Assembly: GCA_963070105.1 (NCBI GenBank)
Contig: OY718807.1
Coordinates: forward strand, 1,865,001-1,929,000
Reading direction: 5' to 3'
Origin: Litomosoides sigmodontis
Taxonomy: Eukaryota > Nematoda > Chromadorea > Rhabditida > Onchocercidae
DNA length: 64,000 bases
Under the pieces are notes generated by a model that was not told where the DNA came from, did not search any database, and saw only the letters and a program-made list of their open reading frames with translations. Below are positions 13,450 to 28,339 of this stretch, one piece after another. The first letter of the stretch is position 1. Every line of letters begins with the position of its first letter. A program made the position numbers and the translations under genes.

Positions 13450-15232
13450 TATAATTTCTTTTTTGCATTATTAAATATTAAGTTCGACTGGAAGTGAAAA
13501 TATGCATGAATGCTCAATTATTTCATTATTTTGAATGAAATATTTTGAGATTTTCTTTTTTAAAAATACAATCAAATTGCTCAGTGTTAATTCCAAGAAA
13601 TCATATTATTAATTGTAAATTAATTTAATAAAAATTATTTCAAAAATTAAGTGTATTCTTTTTATCAGGTGTGTTTGTACGCCACAGGAATTAAAGTACA
13701 TATACGTTAGTTGCATTAGCAAATTTTATTTTATTTTTATAATTTTTTATTTTATTAAAATTTAAAAATATTTGCAAAGGTATAATGTGATAGCTATTTA
13801 TGCGCCGTAAACTAAATTAATAACGAAGTGTAGAAATCAAATTTTACTTGATTAATTAAAATTCTTAGTTAAATGTTAAAAATTTAATTTTTTAGCTAAT
13901 TGTATTAGCACTTCAAATGTTCATTTTCTAGCTTATCGTACTCAATTGGCAAAAATAATTGAGAATATTTTGCACTTTAAAAAATTCCACTTACAGAAGA
14001 TTATCTCTTCTTGCAGAATTCTAACAGTGTGGAATTTCATGACAACTTTCCATATAATGCTAGAGTGATTTCAGTTAATGAGTTCAATTAAAATTTCAAT
14101 AGCATTTCTCTAATATAGTTTACATTTTCAAAATTAATTTCACTAAACTAATGCTTTTCATAACTCATCACTAGCACTGATTTGTCTAAAATTGGATTTC
14201 ACACGTTGTAGTATAATTTCGCTTTACAAAATGATTAAAATTTTTGCGTTGTATGATTTTTGATCTTTTTTCCATGACAAAAATAGTGTACAGTCAATTG
14301 TCGGCTAATTTTTGCTATATTTTACTAGCATTTCGAGAGTGGTCACGAGTGACACGCCGTTCAGATGAGCGGCAGAAAAATACCGCCGATAATATGTGAT
14401 TGATAAATAAGAGGGAAGTGGCCTGCAATGAGTGGCCGGTCATTTCTGCGGTTATCAGTGCATGCGATGATAATAAAAACAGAAATTGTTTTGAAGATGT
14501 CATTCATAGCGATTTCCTATTAATGATTTTGACCGTACAGTAGTGGTTCCGAGGAATGTACGCGTTCAAAGTATCACTTTTTGAAAATTAATTAAATTTG
14601 CTGCTAAATTTGTCCAGCGTGTCGCATTGGTCATTGCAATATTTTGCACTTTGTTTGTTTTTCCTTTTCCAATATAATTTTGAATTTGAAGGCTTATTGA
14701 GCAGCATCATGAGAATTCAATCGTTCACGGAAGCATGAAATGTAGTAATTCCTAAATTAGCTAAGTGCAATTTTGGTTGATTTTATTAACGTGATGTTTC
14801 TGGCGAAAAGTGATGGTGTCAATTTACATGATTTCAATTAAAATATTTGTGTAATTATCCAATTTCAACATTTCACTTTTAAAGTTTGCTTGCTTATTTA
14901 TGTGCATATGAGTGATTGATTCTAATTGTTTTCAAACTTTTGCTGCAAAATGTTAAAGCAAGTGTAGTATGATGGTGAACAACGATGGATTTTGATAGAT
15001 CGATTGATTGATCAGTGCATTTGTGAATGCAATGAAAAATCAGCAACGATTCGCATTTCGTTCTTTCTTTGTTTTTCATGCGCTCAATTTTTGCGCCATT
15101 TTAATGAACTTAATGAATTTTGCCAGGTGATTGTTTATGGTGATAGAGTGAAAGATGCGACGGAAACGTTGAGTTCAAATTTTTGCAAAATTTTGTTGTC
15201 AACAACGAAACATCGAAGAACAGGTTGGCACA

Positions 15233-15387
15233 ATGATGCAGGTTGAACAGCAATACCTGAATTTGAACGATGTTCGAATGGTAATTTAGCAAGAATTCAA
15301 TCAAAATTTAATCAATTTTTCCCTATTTCAACATCTCTTTTTGTTCGTTCGTCAAAAATTTCCCATATCATTTTATCACTAATTTTG

Positions 15388-15430
<43 letters not shown>

Positions 15431-18400
15431 TTTATCATTTGTTTGTTTAGCAATTCGTTAAGTGAATATTTGTTATGTGTCTTATAACGTTTATTTATTT
15501 GCCTCTTCGCAGGATGTGAAAAATGTGGTAGTAAATAGTTGCAAATTTTAAGGTTAAAATTTATTCCATTAATAATTAGGCATGAAATGTTAGCAGTCAA
15601 TACTTTGGTAGAAATGAGGAAAAAAGAAAGTTGTTGAAAAGATACGTGTTTTTTTTTCCCCAAAAATTTTTTATTATTCTAAATAATAAATTATCGGGAT
15701 GCTTTTGTAGTATTGAAAGTAAACAATAACTTCTTCTTCACTGTTACAGAGCCAACAGGCAGAAGCAACTGTACCGCCGCCACCACCAGTTGTTATTTGT
15801 CCAACGGAAGTGGACAATGTTAATATAACTTTAGAAAAGAATCAACAATGTGCATGCAAAGATTGTGGCAAATTATTTAACTCGGTGTGGTATCTGAAGC
15901 AGCATGCCGTAAAGCATTCCAATGATCGTCCGTTCAGATGCAAATTTTGCTATAAGGTTTGGTCATTTTGACCGTTGGGCGGGCTATTGTTTGTTTTCGA
16001 GTAGAAGTACCATGCATGTATTAAATGATCTATTATGATCAAAAGATGAGCAAAGCTACACCTCAACATTTCTCATTCTTATCACTTCCATAATTTAACC
16101 CTACAGGGATTTACGTCGTTGTAAACGAGCAAGCATAAGTCATTTCATTCATTGCTTCACTAAATTACTTCATTGCAAAATTCATAAATTCCTCCTTGTA
16201 TAACAGTTAAGCTGAGCCTAACTGGATTAGCTGCATAGACTAGTGATGAAGAGGAAATCAAATACACCTAAGGTGAGAGTGATTTCTTCAAAATTTTAGA
16301 AAAATTTTATCATTAATTATTGACTTATGAAATGAATATAGGAGGTTGTGTGCATGAATTTTTCTTTTTTGGTAGAAAAGAGGCTAGATGATTGTGAACT
16401 GTTACCAATTAAAGGATGTGCTACAGTACGTTGAGGTGTAGGAGTAAGTGAGAAGGAGCGTGTGTGTTACACGTTACGATCACAATGAAAATTAAATTAC
16501 AAAAAAAAAAAAGAAAAAGAAAGAGCTACTGAATCGATCAAATCGATTAAATTATCAATTCGTCATCAATTCCTCATTTTCATTTTATCTTCATTAATTT
16601 TCATTCAAAATATCATAAATGCATTAATTCATGGTTTTTGAATTTTATTTTTTATAAGTTATTTAGCGCTTTTTTTTTGTTGTCGAAATTCAATATGTTT
16701 TCGCAATTGAGTAAATGATAAAATTGAATGTTTTAAAATCGATCCAATCTTTTTATTAAAATTTTTTCCTGTCTTGTTGTATTATTAATTATTTTTGAAG
16801 ATGAAATGTAAAAAGCTGTTAAATTTCCTTGTTTTTTTTTAGACTTACAAGTTTCGCTCAAATCTTTATCAACACAAATGTCCAGATCGCACCAAAAATG
16901 GCAATATGTTAGTGTTTTTTTCCTCTCTCTCTCTCTCTCCCTTTCTCACCTTCCCTCTCTCTCTCTCTCTCTTAAAAATTCGAATAATTTTCCTCCAACT
17001 TGTGTTTTTCTTCCTATTTTTCCTTACTTCTTTTTCCCTTGAAAGACCTTCTACCTTTTGTTTGCAGACCATTTAACAAGCGTTTGATGTACCGTTTAGC
17101 AGTGAATCAGTCGGATCTCTTCGACACGCGACAATCGTCGGTGCAGCAAACGTCGGAAAGGATTGCTTCAACTAATTCTGACAATTTTTTAAGGTTTTGC
17201 TCGATTGGTTTTTTTTTTTTTGTTTTCCTCACAGCGATGAAATTTACATATTTAGAAAGGTCGTTGTCAGTTTTGTTCTTTTTTTTCCCTCTCTTTGTAC
17301 TTTGTTCCGCGAAAAACTTGCAATAATTTGAGCAATGGTTTCTTTTGAGAATTCAAATTTAGCCTAAATTCAATTGTGATATTTTGGTCACAAATAAATA
17401 AGTAAATGGTGGTATGCTAGTTTTTTTCCTCTTCCTCTCCTAAAATTTGATTCTTTTTTTCTCGAAATCAAACAGCAGATACTTGATTTGATCAGTATTG
17501 GATGTGAATGAAAATTTCTATGATGTGTGAATTGCGTTACACTTAGCAAATTAATTATTTCAATTAAGAATTTTGCCCGTTTTCTTATTTTTTGAATTTT
17601 TTCCATTGCAGTAATCGGCCAAATCTCACTCCTCCAACTGCTTCAACTGATCATCACGCTGAATCAATTGATGCTCCAACTGAAGTAATCAAATCAGAAG
17701 CAATGACAGTGAAGCAACCAGTTGTCGAATTGCGCGAAGCAGTTGCGCCAAAGAAGCAGTTAGATCAGGCTGTTATCGATAAGTATTTGCAGAAGAATAA
17801 AAATAAGGTAAAAGGCAGTTGAAATTGTTGCTTGGCATAATTGATGATGAACGAAAATATGCAAATTCGTTTGCGTTTTACATATAAATAAAGTAAACGG
17901 AGCGCATTCGGTAGATATTTGAAGTGATCATTTGAACTTTAAATTATCAGCGAATGGGTCATTTATCACTTGGACCATTTTTTTTTTAATTTCTCATCTA
18001 AACTCAAATTTTCATATCAATTTTAAAGTTATAAATTTTACCCGAACAATTAAAGTATTGTTGAAAAAGTGCGCTGCTAGCACTGAATAATTTAGCTCTA
18101 TCAGTGTCGCAAATGCAAATTACAATTTCCGACACGTGGCTATCTCACGCGACATGTTTCGCAACACAACGAATTGGAACAAGCACCGTTGCAATGTGAA
18201 ATGTGTCCACAGCGATTTTCAACCGATTCTGAATTGCGAAAGCACCTCGAATTACATTCCAGAGATTCTGGAATAGTTTGCGCAAAATGTAGCGCACCCT
18301 TTCGGTATGTTAAAAATATTTGTGTGCTTGAAATTTGTGCACTACGATAGCAATTTCTTTTCATTTTATTTTTTTTTTCATTTCAGATCAATGTTAGCAT

Positions 18401-21400
18401 TACGACGGCATCGAAATCAATCTCGACAATGTGTACCGTCAAGTAGCAGCTTTAACAATCAAACTATCGTATGCTTTCTTTCTCCTTTTTTTTTGCATTT
18501 TCTGCCATCGGTCAGTATTTGCAATGAAATTTGTTGTGCTGTACACTCTGTCTAATGAGCGATGTTTGTTGGAGGAAGCTAGCGACAAGAGTGTTTAAAT
18601 TTAAATAAATAAGAAAAAAGTTCTACAAAAGTGTATGAAACGTACAAGTGTGATACATTTCTCTCCTGCAACATCCATCCAGCATTTCCTACTGCATCGC
18701 AACACTGACTGTGAAATCCGTTCTTACCTTATTAGCTATTAGCTACATTGTGCAGGAGCGAAATCAGTCACTTCAGAAATACATGCAGTAATTATTCTGC
18801 ATTATATCTATATTTATATATATTTTATTATAACTATATTTGTATATATATATATTTACAAGTATTGATGATAAATGTATTGTTATGCTATGATTTTAGC
18901 TGTAAGCTGCAAAACTTCAAACTTTAAGCAAAAAAAAAAAGAAATTGCTTTGAAATTATTCCAATTTCATTCCATGAATGAAATTGCAGGATGAGTACGC
19001 ATACATTGATAGGATAGAAGCAGAAGCTCAAATGTGTTCTCAAACGCTATCAGCAACTGTAACTGATGGTGATGATAAGGCTAGCGAAGCGAGATCATTC
19101 GTTGCAGATGATAAGAATGATGATTATTGTGATAGTGCTAGTAGCAGTGCTCACTGTTATCAGCATCTCTCATCTAGTCTGACCAGGTAGGTATAGCTAC
19201 CGGTTCATTTCATTAATTTTCACACTTCATTTCATTAATTTTCATTTACACTCATGTTGTGCATTTCGATGGGTTAACAATGGATGAATTATAAAATGTA
19301 AACAATTCAGATAAAAATAATTCAGACCAGAAGGTCATAGTAAAAGCGAAAGTGAAACATTGATTTATGAGAACGGAGCAAAACGAACCACTGCAACAAC
19401 AGTGAAAATTAAACTTGGTCCCACACCTATTGTTTCAATAATGAAGAAGGATGATGTTGGTGATGGTGGTGATGACGATGACGATGATGATGATGATGAT
19501 GATGACGATGACGGTAGTGGTGATAAGCAACTGTTGAACAAGAATAGGACACACTATCCAGGTTTCACACATTTCATTCATTTTTCATAAAATTTCATGT
19601 CATAGCTTATTGCTTCAACATTTCTCCATCATTTATTACATGTTGTGAGTGTGAGAGGAAGGTACCGTAAAGATGTTTATTTTTCAATTAGTTTTTATTA
19701 TCTAAAATTAGCAATTAAAACTGTTCGCAGCGTAATACATTAATGAACAGATAATGCTGAAATATTTGAAAGGAACGACATGAAATTATGAAAATATTTT
19801 TTCCGTTTTGACAAACAAAAAATTTACTTGTTGAATTAATTGAATTGAATTGAATTGATTGAATTTCACTTTGGAATCCATTATGATTGCAGTGATCAGG
19901 AAGGTATTAATGAGATAATTACTGTTAGCAAGTGTATCAGTTTATGCATCAATTACTCTTTTGTTGTACAGAGGTAAATGATATGGAAGGTGAGAATTTG
20001 GAAGTGATCCTGGAGGAAGCGGAGAGATCAAAGCGACTGCTCACACAGAGTAGCAATACTTCATCGATTTCAGCAAATCGTTATAGCAGCTATATTAGCA
20101 GTTCAGATCGCATCATTAGCAGTCATCATTCAGGTATACCGAAATTTTATACCTTTTCCACCTTTGGTTCCCTCATCCCTTATGCTTTTCATTTTTAATT
20201 AATTGATAACGTGTTACGTGTAAAGAGTAAAAGTGATTAATGCAGAAGGAGTTTTTAATTCTCATCCATTAAATTCCGTCAAGGTAATCTAATAATTGCA
20301 ATTTTGTTGTCAGAATTTTTTGCTCGAAAGCGTTCGTTGGTGGTCGAGACGATATTCCATCATTTAAATTTTGCAAAATTGTTAGCAAACATACAAAACT
20401 GAAGATGAAATAGTCATAAACATGTAACAAACAAATAATTTTCAAATATTTTTTAAAAAAAAATATTATTACTATGTAAATAATTCTGTCTAACTTGACA
20501 CATTTTTGAATAATTAAGGGAAAAAAACTAAAATCTTTAAAAAAAAAAAGTAATAATGAATTATTTTGTAGGAATGAGTGGTAGCAGTAGTAGTAGTAGT
20601 AGTAGTAGTGGTGCTGCTGGTGCTGCTGGTGCCGCTGGTGCTGGTGCCGCTGGTGCTGGTGCTGGTGCTGGTGGTAGTGTTGGTGGTGGTGGTGGTGGTG
20701 GTAGTGGTGGTGGTGGTGGTGTTGGTGGTATTGCTACCAGTAACAATATACAAACAAATACTGGTGGTGAGTCGCATTTCACCACTTCCACCACCACCAC
20801 CACCACCACCAGCACCACCACTTTCGATGGTTTTCTATCGAGTAGTGGTAGTGGTGGTCGCACCGATGTTTATGACAGTTTGATGCTGGAAGGTGGTCGA
20901 CCGCTCATTCTACATTCCCATGTGCATGATGCGAAAGGTTTCATTTTCCTCATCCATCCATTTTATGCAAATCAATTCAGTTTCCACTCCTTTTATTTTT
21001 CTCTCTCTCTCTCTCTCCCACTTTCACATTTACACATTTTTCGAAATTATTGAAAAATTGAAAATTTAATTAGCATTCTTTGCAAATATTTTTTTTTTTT
21101 GGAGAGGGTTTATTGGGAGTTGTTGTTGCTGTTGTTGTTTGAGAGTTGAGGAGACAGTAAATTCTCTCATATTTGAATCAGTTAAATAAAGTAAACCAGT
21201 AACAGTGAATATAGCTAGAATTTCATATTATATATGGTTATGTGTAGGTAAAATTTCATGTCGTACAATTTGTTTCACTCAAAAATTTCGCACTTTTTTA
21301 CTTTTTTAATTTAGTATAAATGATTATTATCATTTGTGGTAAATTTCCCAAATGTACTGCAAATACAGTTTTTATAAAAGAGATTTCTCAAATGTTTTAT

Positions 21401-21857
21401 ATTTAATCTTAAATTTGCTAAAAGTTTTAAATTATTTGCTATTAGTAATGTGAAACATACATTTGTCAATTTGACTGAAATTAGAAGTTAGGAGAGAATG
21501 AATGATTTGTATGAAAATCATAATATTTAAATGTATTCCTATCAATGTGAATAGATGCATGCATAATCAAACTGAGAAGAAAAAGAATGCCAATTTCATT
21601 TTGCTGATTCACTGAAACGACCATATTTTATAGAGAAAAAAAAAAAGCAGAAAGGATGGATGTATTTCCTCTGAATTTTTCAGTTGGGGCCGTACCTGAA
21701 CCGGTTGCTGATTTGATCGGATGTACCACTCAATCAATTCGTAATGAAATCACCCTCTGTGAAACACTTCTTACCGTACGAACACACTTTTTAAGGTTCT
21801 TATTATCTTTTTTTTTTTTGTTAGGATACGTTACATTACCGTCGTTTTATACGATAG
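15233..21857 (+). CDS. Multi-exon C2H2 zinc-finger protein, probable DNA-binding nuclear factor
   Basis: Exons that keep one frame: 15233-15280, 15513-15530, 15750-15956, 16843-16907, 17068-17193, 17612-17807, 18096-18304, 18387-18468, 18990-19186, 19326-19561, 19972-20133, 20572-20937, 21684-21775, 21825-21857 (about 678 aa). Five zinc fingers are visible. Finger 1 (C58, C61, H74, H78) and C2HC finger 2 (C86, C89, H102, C104) are joined by a classical-type linker. Fingers 3 (C224 to H244) and 4 (C254 to H274) are C2H2. Finger 5 is atypical C2HC (C282, C285, H298, C305). The C-terminal half is acidic and low-complexity: an Asp run (19326 exon), then Ser, Ala/Gly, Gly and Thr runs (20572 exon). 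Fingers imply nucleic-acid binding; targets are unknown and I do not recognise the orthologue. The first two tiny exons and the last exon are the least certain. The AACAG just before the ATG could be a trans-splice acceptor. Confidence 0.8.
15389..15427 (+). repeat. AC dinucleotide microsatellite
   Basis: About 19 AC units, lying in the first intron predicted for the zinc-finger gene. Confidence 0.95.
18469..18608 (+). other. Possible alternative 3' end of the zinc-finger gene
   Basis: If the GTATGC donor at 18469 is not used, the frame reads on for 28 hydrophobic/Cys-containing codons to a stop at 18553-18555. AATAAA-type signals lie about 45-50 nt further on. That isoform would end just after finger 5 and lack the whole acidic/low-complexity half. 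This rests only on the open frame and the poly(A)-like signals. Confidence 0.3.
19471..19513 (+). repeat. Coding GAT/GAC triplet tract (poly-Asp)
   Basis: A run of GAT/GAC codons inside a predicted exon of the zinc-finger gene, giving more than a dozen consecutive Asp residues. Confidence 0.85.
20577..20724 (+). repeat. Coding AGT, GCTGGT and GGT triplet tracts
   Basis: Successive triplet tracts within the 20572-20937 exon encode poly-Ser, an Ala-Ala-Gly/Ala-Gly repeat and poly-Gly; a Thr run follows at 20779-20820. All stay in the predicted zinc-finger frame. The opposite strand is also open here, but only because the sequence is simple. Confidence 0.85.
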
Positions 21858-23027
21858 ATTGATCGTGCCTGATTCGATATATTACTGTGACGGATTTGAG
21901 GAGACAGTTATTGTAGTTGTTAGATGCACTGTAAGAGGTTTTGATCGTTTACCGTACATAATGAGTGATACGGTAATTAGGTATTAATTGAACTAATTAT
22001 TGTATGCAACCAACATGCATGCTAGCATGGAATACTTGGAGAGAGAGAGGGAGAGACGTTAAACCACTGGTTTACGGTATGTCAATGTGTGAGCTTTTAG
22101 AAATGTATCACATTAATAATTTATTAGAGATATTAGTAGAGATAATTAGTACAGTACACTTTTTATTTCATTTGCTTCTTTAATCTCTTATCACTTCGTA
22201 TTAACGACTTATATTCATTGCAGCGAAAATATTTTTTTTCGATAAAAATCAAAAAAAAAGAAAAATAAAATTTTTTTCAGAAAAATTGCTGTATAAACAG
22301 TGCTTCAAATTGTGGAATTTTTCGATTCAATTTATGGTTTGTTTGTTTCTTGTTTCTTTTAATTCGTAAAATTTTATCCCCTCTCCAGAAAAAAAAAACT
22401 TTTAATCTAATATTTAATTTGTGTGAAATTTTTTTGCTTAAAATTCCCCTTTTCTCTCAAGTACAATTTCATTTCGTTGAAGAAGAAGATGAGGTGGAAG
22501 AGAAAGAGGAGTGATTAATTAGGTTGTGGAAACATAATGAAGCAAAATGATTTAGGCAGCATTGAAGGAGGATGAATCTTCCTGTGTTTGATTTTAATTT
22601 AGTTAAATAAATGTTTGGAAAACTTTTTGCTGATCATCGACCTGTTTAATATTCGACATCATTTTAATGCATGCCAATGTATTATATTAACAGTAGCAAT
22701 CAGTGTTTGCTGATGAAAAATTGATTTTTGACAAAAAAAAAAGAAAGGAAAGGAAATTAAATAACACATGCTTGGTGTGGCACGCACGTACGAAGCAATT
22801 GAACGACACAGACTGGTGGTGACAACGATGACAGCGACCAGTATGAAAAAAAAAGCTGTCCTGAACTGATTGATCAGTGCCTTTTTTTTGTTTTCTTTTT
22901 TTTTTTGATTTTGCAACTCTTCCAAAAGAGCGCTTCAATAAGACACAAGCAGTCGTACACAATTCGTCTTTACCAATCAAATAATACATTAAACTTTTCT
23001 ATGCGTATGCCTACGTATGTGCGTATG

Positions 23028-23049
23028 TGTGTGCGTGCGTGCGTGTGTG

Positions 23050-23086
<37 letters not shown>
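23028..23086 (+). repeat. GT dinucleotide microsatellite
   Basis: GT units with a few GC interruptions in the first half, pure in the second half. Confidence 0.9.
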
Positions 23087-23087
<1 letters not shown>

Positions 23088-25640
23088 AATTTGTGTTTTG
23101 TATAAATGTGTAAATTTTTTGGGTAACAATTGCTCAATTTTTAGTTTTTAAAAACGCTTTTAAACTGTGTAGTTTTTAAACCGCTTCAGCTCAATCTACC
23201 AATTGGAACATTTGCTTTTTAAAAATAGAATTTTTTTAATCGTTTTAGGTAAATAGTTACGCGCATGAATCTCCGACTACACTAATAATGCAAAGCTTTT
23301 TTTTTTAAGTCACCGATATTGAAGTTATTAACTACGTTTAAGTGATGCACTTGTATACGATTTGTCTCATCCCTTTCTCTAACGATCTCATTAGAAAGGC
23401 TGGAAATTTCGATGTATTATTATGATTTTTCTTTCTTCCTCTCTCTCTCTCTCTCTCTCTCTCTGTATGTATGTATGTAATTCACCAACGTATCTGAAAT
23501 TCCATCCTTCATTTCATCTGTGAAAACATCCAAACTTCAAGTGATACAAAATGTAGTAGTATTTAGCTTCGTGTAACAACTAACTCTTTCCAAATTACAA
23601 AAAAAATTTAAGATTTTCAAAAAGTATTTAACGAAAAATTTCAACCAATGCAATTACTTCGCATTGAATTATAACAATTTTACTTCCGAAAATGGAACAA
23701 AATTAAACAAGCTTTCCTTCGCTCAACTAATCCACACCTTCACAGTGCTAGTATATTAACGAACGGAGAAGTTGGAATGTTTCGTGTACCATTTCAGTTC
23801 GGTAATTAATTACTGCTACTGCATGTACTAAATGGTTGTTCTTTCCTCAGCTCATTTTTCGCTCATTCCAACTAAACTGAGCGATCGGACTCATTTTTCG
23901 AACTTCTATTTTGATTTATTTAAAACGTTTTCATTTCTGCCTACTTTTTCCATCCATTCTCTCTCTCTCTCTCTCTCCTCCTATCTCTGTCTCTAGCACT
24001 TGCTCCTTCATTTTTTTCCTAAACTTAAATTTACTATTTTCCACCACAAAAAATTCGCTAAATAGAAGCAGGAAAGGAATAGTGAAATTAGAAATTCCTC
24101 CTGTGTTGTCTCTCTTTTTTTTCACATCAAAATGTTAGCAATTGTTAAGCGAAGAAGCTAATTCATGAAAACAATTTGGGTTTTTTTAGCATAATTTTTT
24201 GAAAAATTAAATTGATTGCTCTTTTTTTTTTGTTTCGTGCACGCCTGCGTTTGTTAATTTATTCTTTTTTTTTTGTAAAACCAAACTTATCAATTTTCTG
24301 TTCATTGTTCATTGTACTAATAGCAGTGATAGGGACTGCGACGATGAAATTGATAAAGCTAATTTCTGGATGAGATAAAAGGACTAGTTAGATATTTGTT
24401 GCAATATTTGTTTTTTTTGGATATTTGTTTTTTTTTGTTTTTTGTCGACAAGTTTGCTCTGTCGATAGTAATGCAGTTCGATAGTAATACAGTTGGATAC
24501 AGTAATACAGTATCATTTGTAAATGATTCAACAATTTATCACTTTCATTCTCTCTTATCAAATGATAAGCTTTCAGAAATCAATGATGCAGCAAAATTTA
24601 TTGAAATGCTTGTTTCATTTCAGGTTGATGGAAATCTTCTGTGCTAACCTTATTTGACAAAAATGCAACACTAATTTAGTGACATTCATCAACTGTCTCT
24701 CTCTTCCGCAATGTAAATGTGCTGTTATCAGTGCTTCCTATCATTCCTCCCAATAGCTAACATTTTTGCATTTTAAAAATTTTCAACAATTCTTTCGGTT
24801 GCTGTTGCTCGTATTGTCGTTGTCGCTGTTGTTTCTGTTGTGGTCGTTTCTGTTTTATAGATAATATGAAAATGTAAATAACGCTGATAGTGTGCAGCAA
24901 TTATTTAACTAACACTCATATTACTATTACTATTATTATTATTATTATTATTATTGTTCGTAGTTGAAGAAAAAGACGAAAATTAGCGATATTCCTTGAA
25001 TCTTAGTTACTTTTAAATTATTCACTTATTAATTTTATCAAAATTTCACTATTAAGCTGTTAAAGTTTGCTAAAGAAGGATTATTTTTACAATCTTTTAC
25101 AAATGTTTTTGAAAATATTGCCCAAGTTTTCGCTTTTGAGAGACAGAGAGAGAGAGGGGGAGAGCTATTGGCTACTGTAATTTTCAGGTTTATTTAATGT
25201 TTACTGCAACTTTTCCATTTTATTATTAGTAAAAATTTAAAAATTTATTACACGAATGAATGGCAATCTCTCTCCTTCCTTTTCTTTTTGGTTTTGTCAC
25301 TGTGAAAAGTAAATTTGCCGTGCGTCTTCCAGTAGAAATATTCCAGTTAGAATGAAACTTTTCTTTTTTCTTTTCCGCTCCTCTACTAACATTCATTTTA
25401 GTTATAATTTAAATGGCCGTCATTTCTTCCACTCATTCATTACTCTCTTTAATGTTTCGTCAAATTTTAGAAATTGATCATCGTTGAGGGAGTGCATCGA
25501 AGTGTACACGCACACACATGCACATAGACACATTCCTTATTTCGCTTCACTTCCCTCAGTTGTTCTTGTCACAATTCCATTTCTTATCAGTTACAGATTA
25601 CTCTATGTTGAAATTGTCACTGTAATCACTGTAGATTATT

Positions 25641-25951
25641 TTATTATTATTTATTATTTATTATTTATTATTTATTATTTATTATTTATTATTTATTATT
25701 TATTATTTATTATTTATTATTTATTATTTATTATTTATTATTTATTATTTATTATTTATTATTTATTATTTATTATTTATTATTTATTATTTATTATTTA
25801 TTATTTATTATTTATTATTTATTATTTATTATTTATTATTTATTATTTATTATTTATTATTTATTATTTATTATTTATTATTTATTATTTATTATTTATT
25901 ATTTATTATTTATTATTTATTATTTATTATTTATTATTTATTATTTATTAT
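25641..25951 (+). repeat. Heptanucleotide TTATTTA tandem array
   Basis: About 44 near-perfect copies of the 7-mer TTATTTA. In translation it gives a 7-residue period (Tyr-Tyr-Leu-Leu-Phe-Ile-Ile), which is only the 7-mer read in triplets. A short degenerate stretch (25951-25978) leads into the TTA array. Confidence 0.95.
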
Positions 25952-25969
25952 TATTTATCATTTATTATT

Positions 25970-27125
<1,156 letters not shown>

Positions 27126-28339
27126 TATTATTACTGTGTTCCATTTCTGATCAATGACTAATTTCTGATCACTGCAGATAAGTAGCAATGAAATTCTACC
27201 ATCTTCCTCACATACGCCAATGTAGTAAAGTAGTGTTGTAGAGTGATTTGTGACGATATTGGAAGTGTGAAATAAAAAGGAATGCATGACATTTTGAGAG
27301 AGAAATTGATGAGTAGTTGATAGGCAGAAGAGCTTAAGTGGGAGTGAGTGAATAGGGCTAATTTTGAAAATCAATGAAAGTGATTATCCATTTTTTTTTC
27401 TTGAAGTGTAACATTCGCTTCACTTTGCAGTGTTGAGCTATGAAAATGGCGTTAGGGAAGAAAAAATGTAAGGAAGAATTTTTTGCTAAATTATTTTAAT
27501 TTAAGTGGAATGCTACGAGTAACTGAGGCGGAGAAATGAAGTTAAAGTGCTGAAAATTTCTATGTAATTTCTCATTTGTGAGAAAAAAGAAATGGTGAAG
27601 GATTTTTCTGTGAAATAAGACGAAGGCATTCACGTCCGCACCTATGCTCTTTCTCCATTACACATTTGTTGAGGATAATGAAAATTATTTAAAGAAGGCA
27701 ATTTTTCTTTTTTGTTTGATTAAATTAACATATTTTGAACTTATCAGTCATGCTATCTTCAAGAACTTCATCGGTTGAAATTATCAGTGTGAGCTGATAA
27801 TTTCATAAATAGCTGTCAGTTCATTTCTTCACATCTTGTTGAAACACTTAGCATAAACGATTTCTTTTTTGATTCACATTTAATTAACTGGTAGAAGTGA
27901 TAGAGGAAATGTTGGGAGTAGACTTTTCTTCACGCTTTAAAAATGAATTTTGATGTGACAATAAAATGAAGTTTGAAAGTTTTTCAGATTAAAATTATTC
28001 AAAATTTAAAATTATAAATTAATTTATATGTAAAATTGCTAGTAATGAAATTTGACATTGTCATTATGAATAATGCAAATGACCGATGCTGCAAGCAGAT
28101 TTTTCTTCACTCTTTAAAAATGTAAAAGTTTTGATACGACGTGCAATAATGCATTATTCAGGAGATATGTAACATGTAATCCTCTTTAATGGAATTATTA
28201 ATTTTTAAAATAAATTTAGTTACATCCTTCATCAATAATCTCTTCCTTTCATTTCCGCTGAATTTTCACAATGTGTTGGTAACGAAACATGAAAGTTTCA
28301 TTCTATCATTAATTTCAATTACCATTTACAACCTTGCAG

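Larger units (their letters stand above)
1..15232. other. Gene-poor AT-rich region upstream of the zinc-finger gene
   Basis: No open reading frame here looks like a conserved protein. The frames present are short and dominated by Leu/Phe/Ser/Lys runs that follow the base composition or microsatellites. Visible content: a CTG tract (566-653), several GA/CT tracts (361-385, 1695-1720, 5920-5943), TA dinucleotides near 4.3 kb, a 27-bp tandem repeat (6799-6872), a hairpin (6993-7059), a poly-G tract (12390-12404) and a 40-bp tandem duplication (13372-13449). It may contain regulatory DNA or far-upstream untranslated exons of the zinc-finger gene, but nothing seen here proves that. Confidence 0.6.

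Noticed and set aside
14992..15246. 84-codon plus frame overlapping the predicted first zinc-finger exon
   Set aside because: It uses a different frame from the one that splices onward and has no recognisable features.
19892..19902. 11-nt micro-exon between ATTGCAG and GTATTA in the zinc-finger gene
   Set aside because: Including it breaks the reading frame into the next clear exon at 19972.
20514..20863. Long antisense frames (poly-Thr, Pro-rich) opposite the zinc-finger exon
   Set aside because: Open only because triplet repeats lack stops in any frame; the plus frame is fixed by splicing phase.
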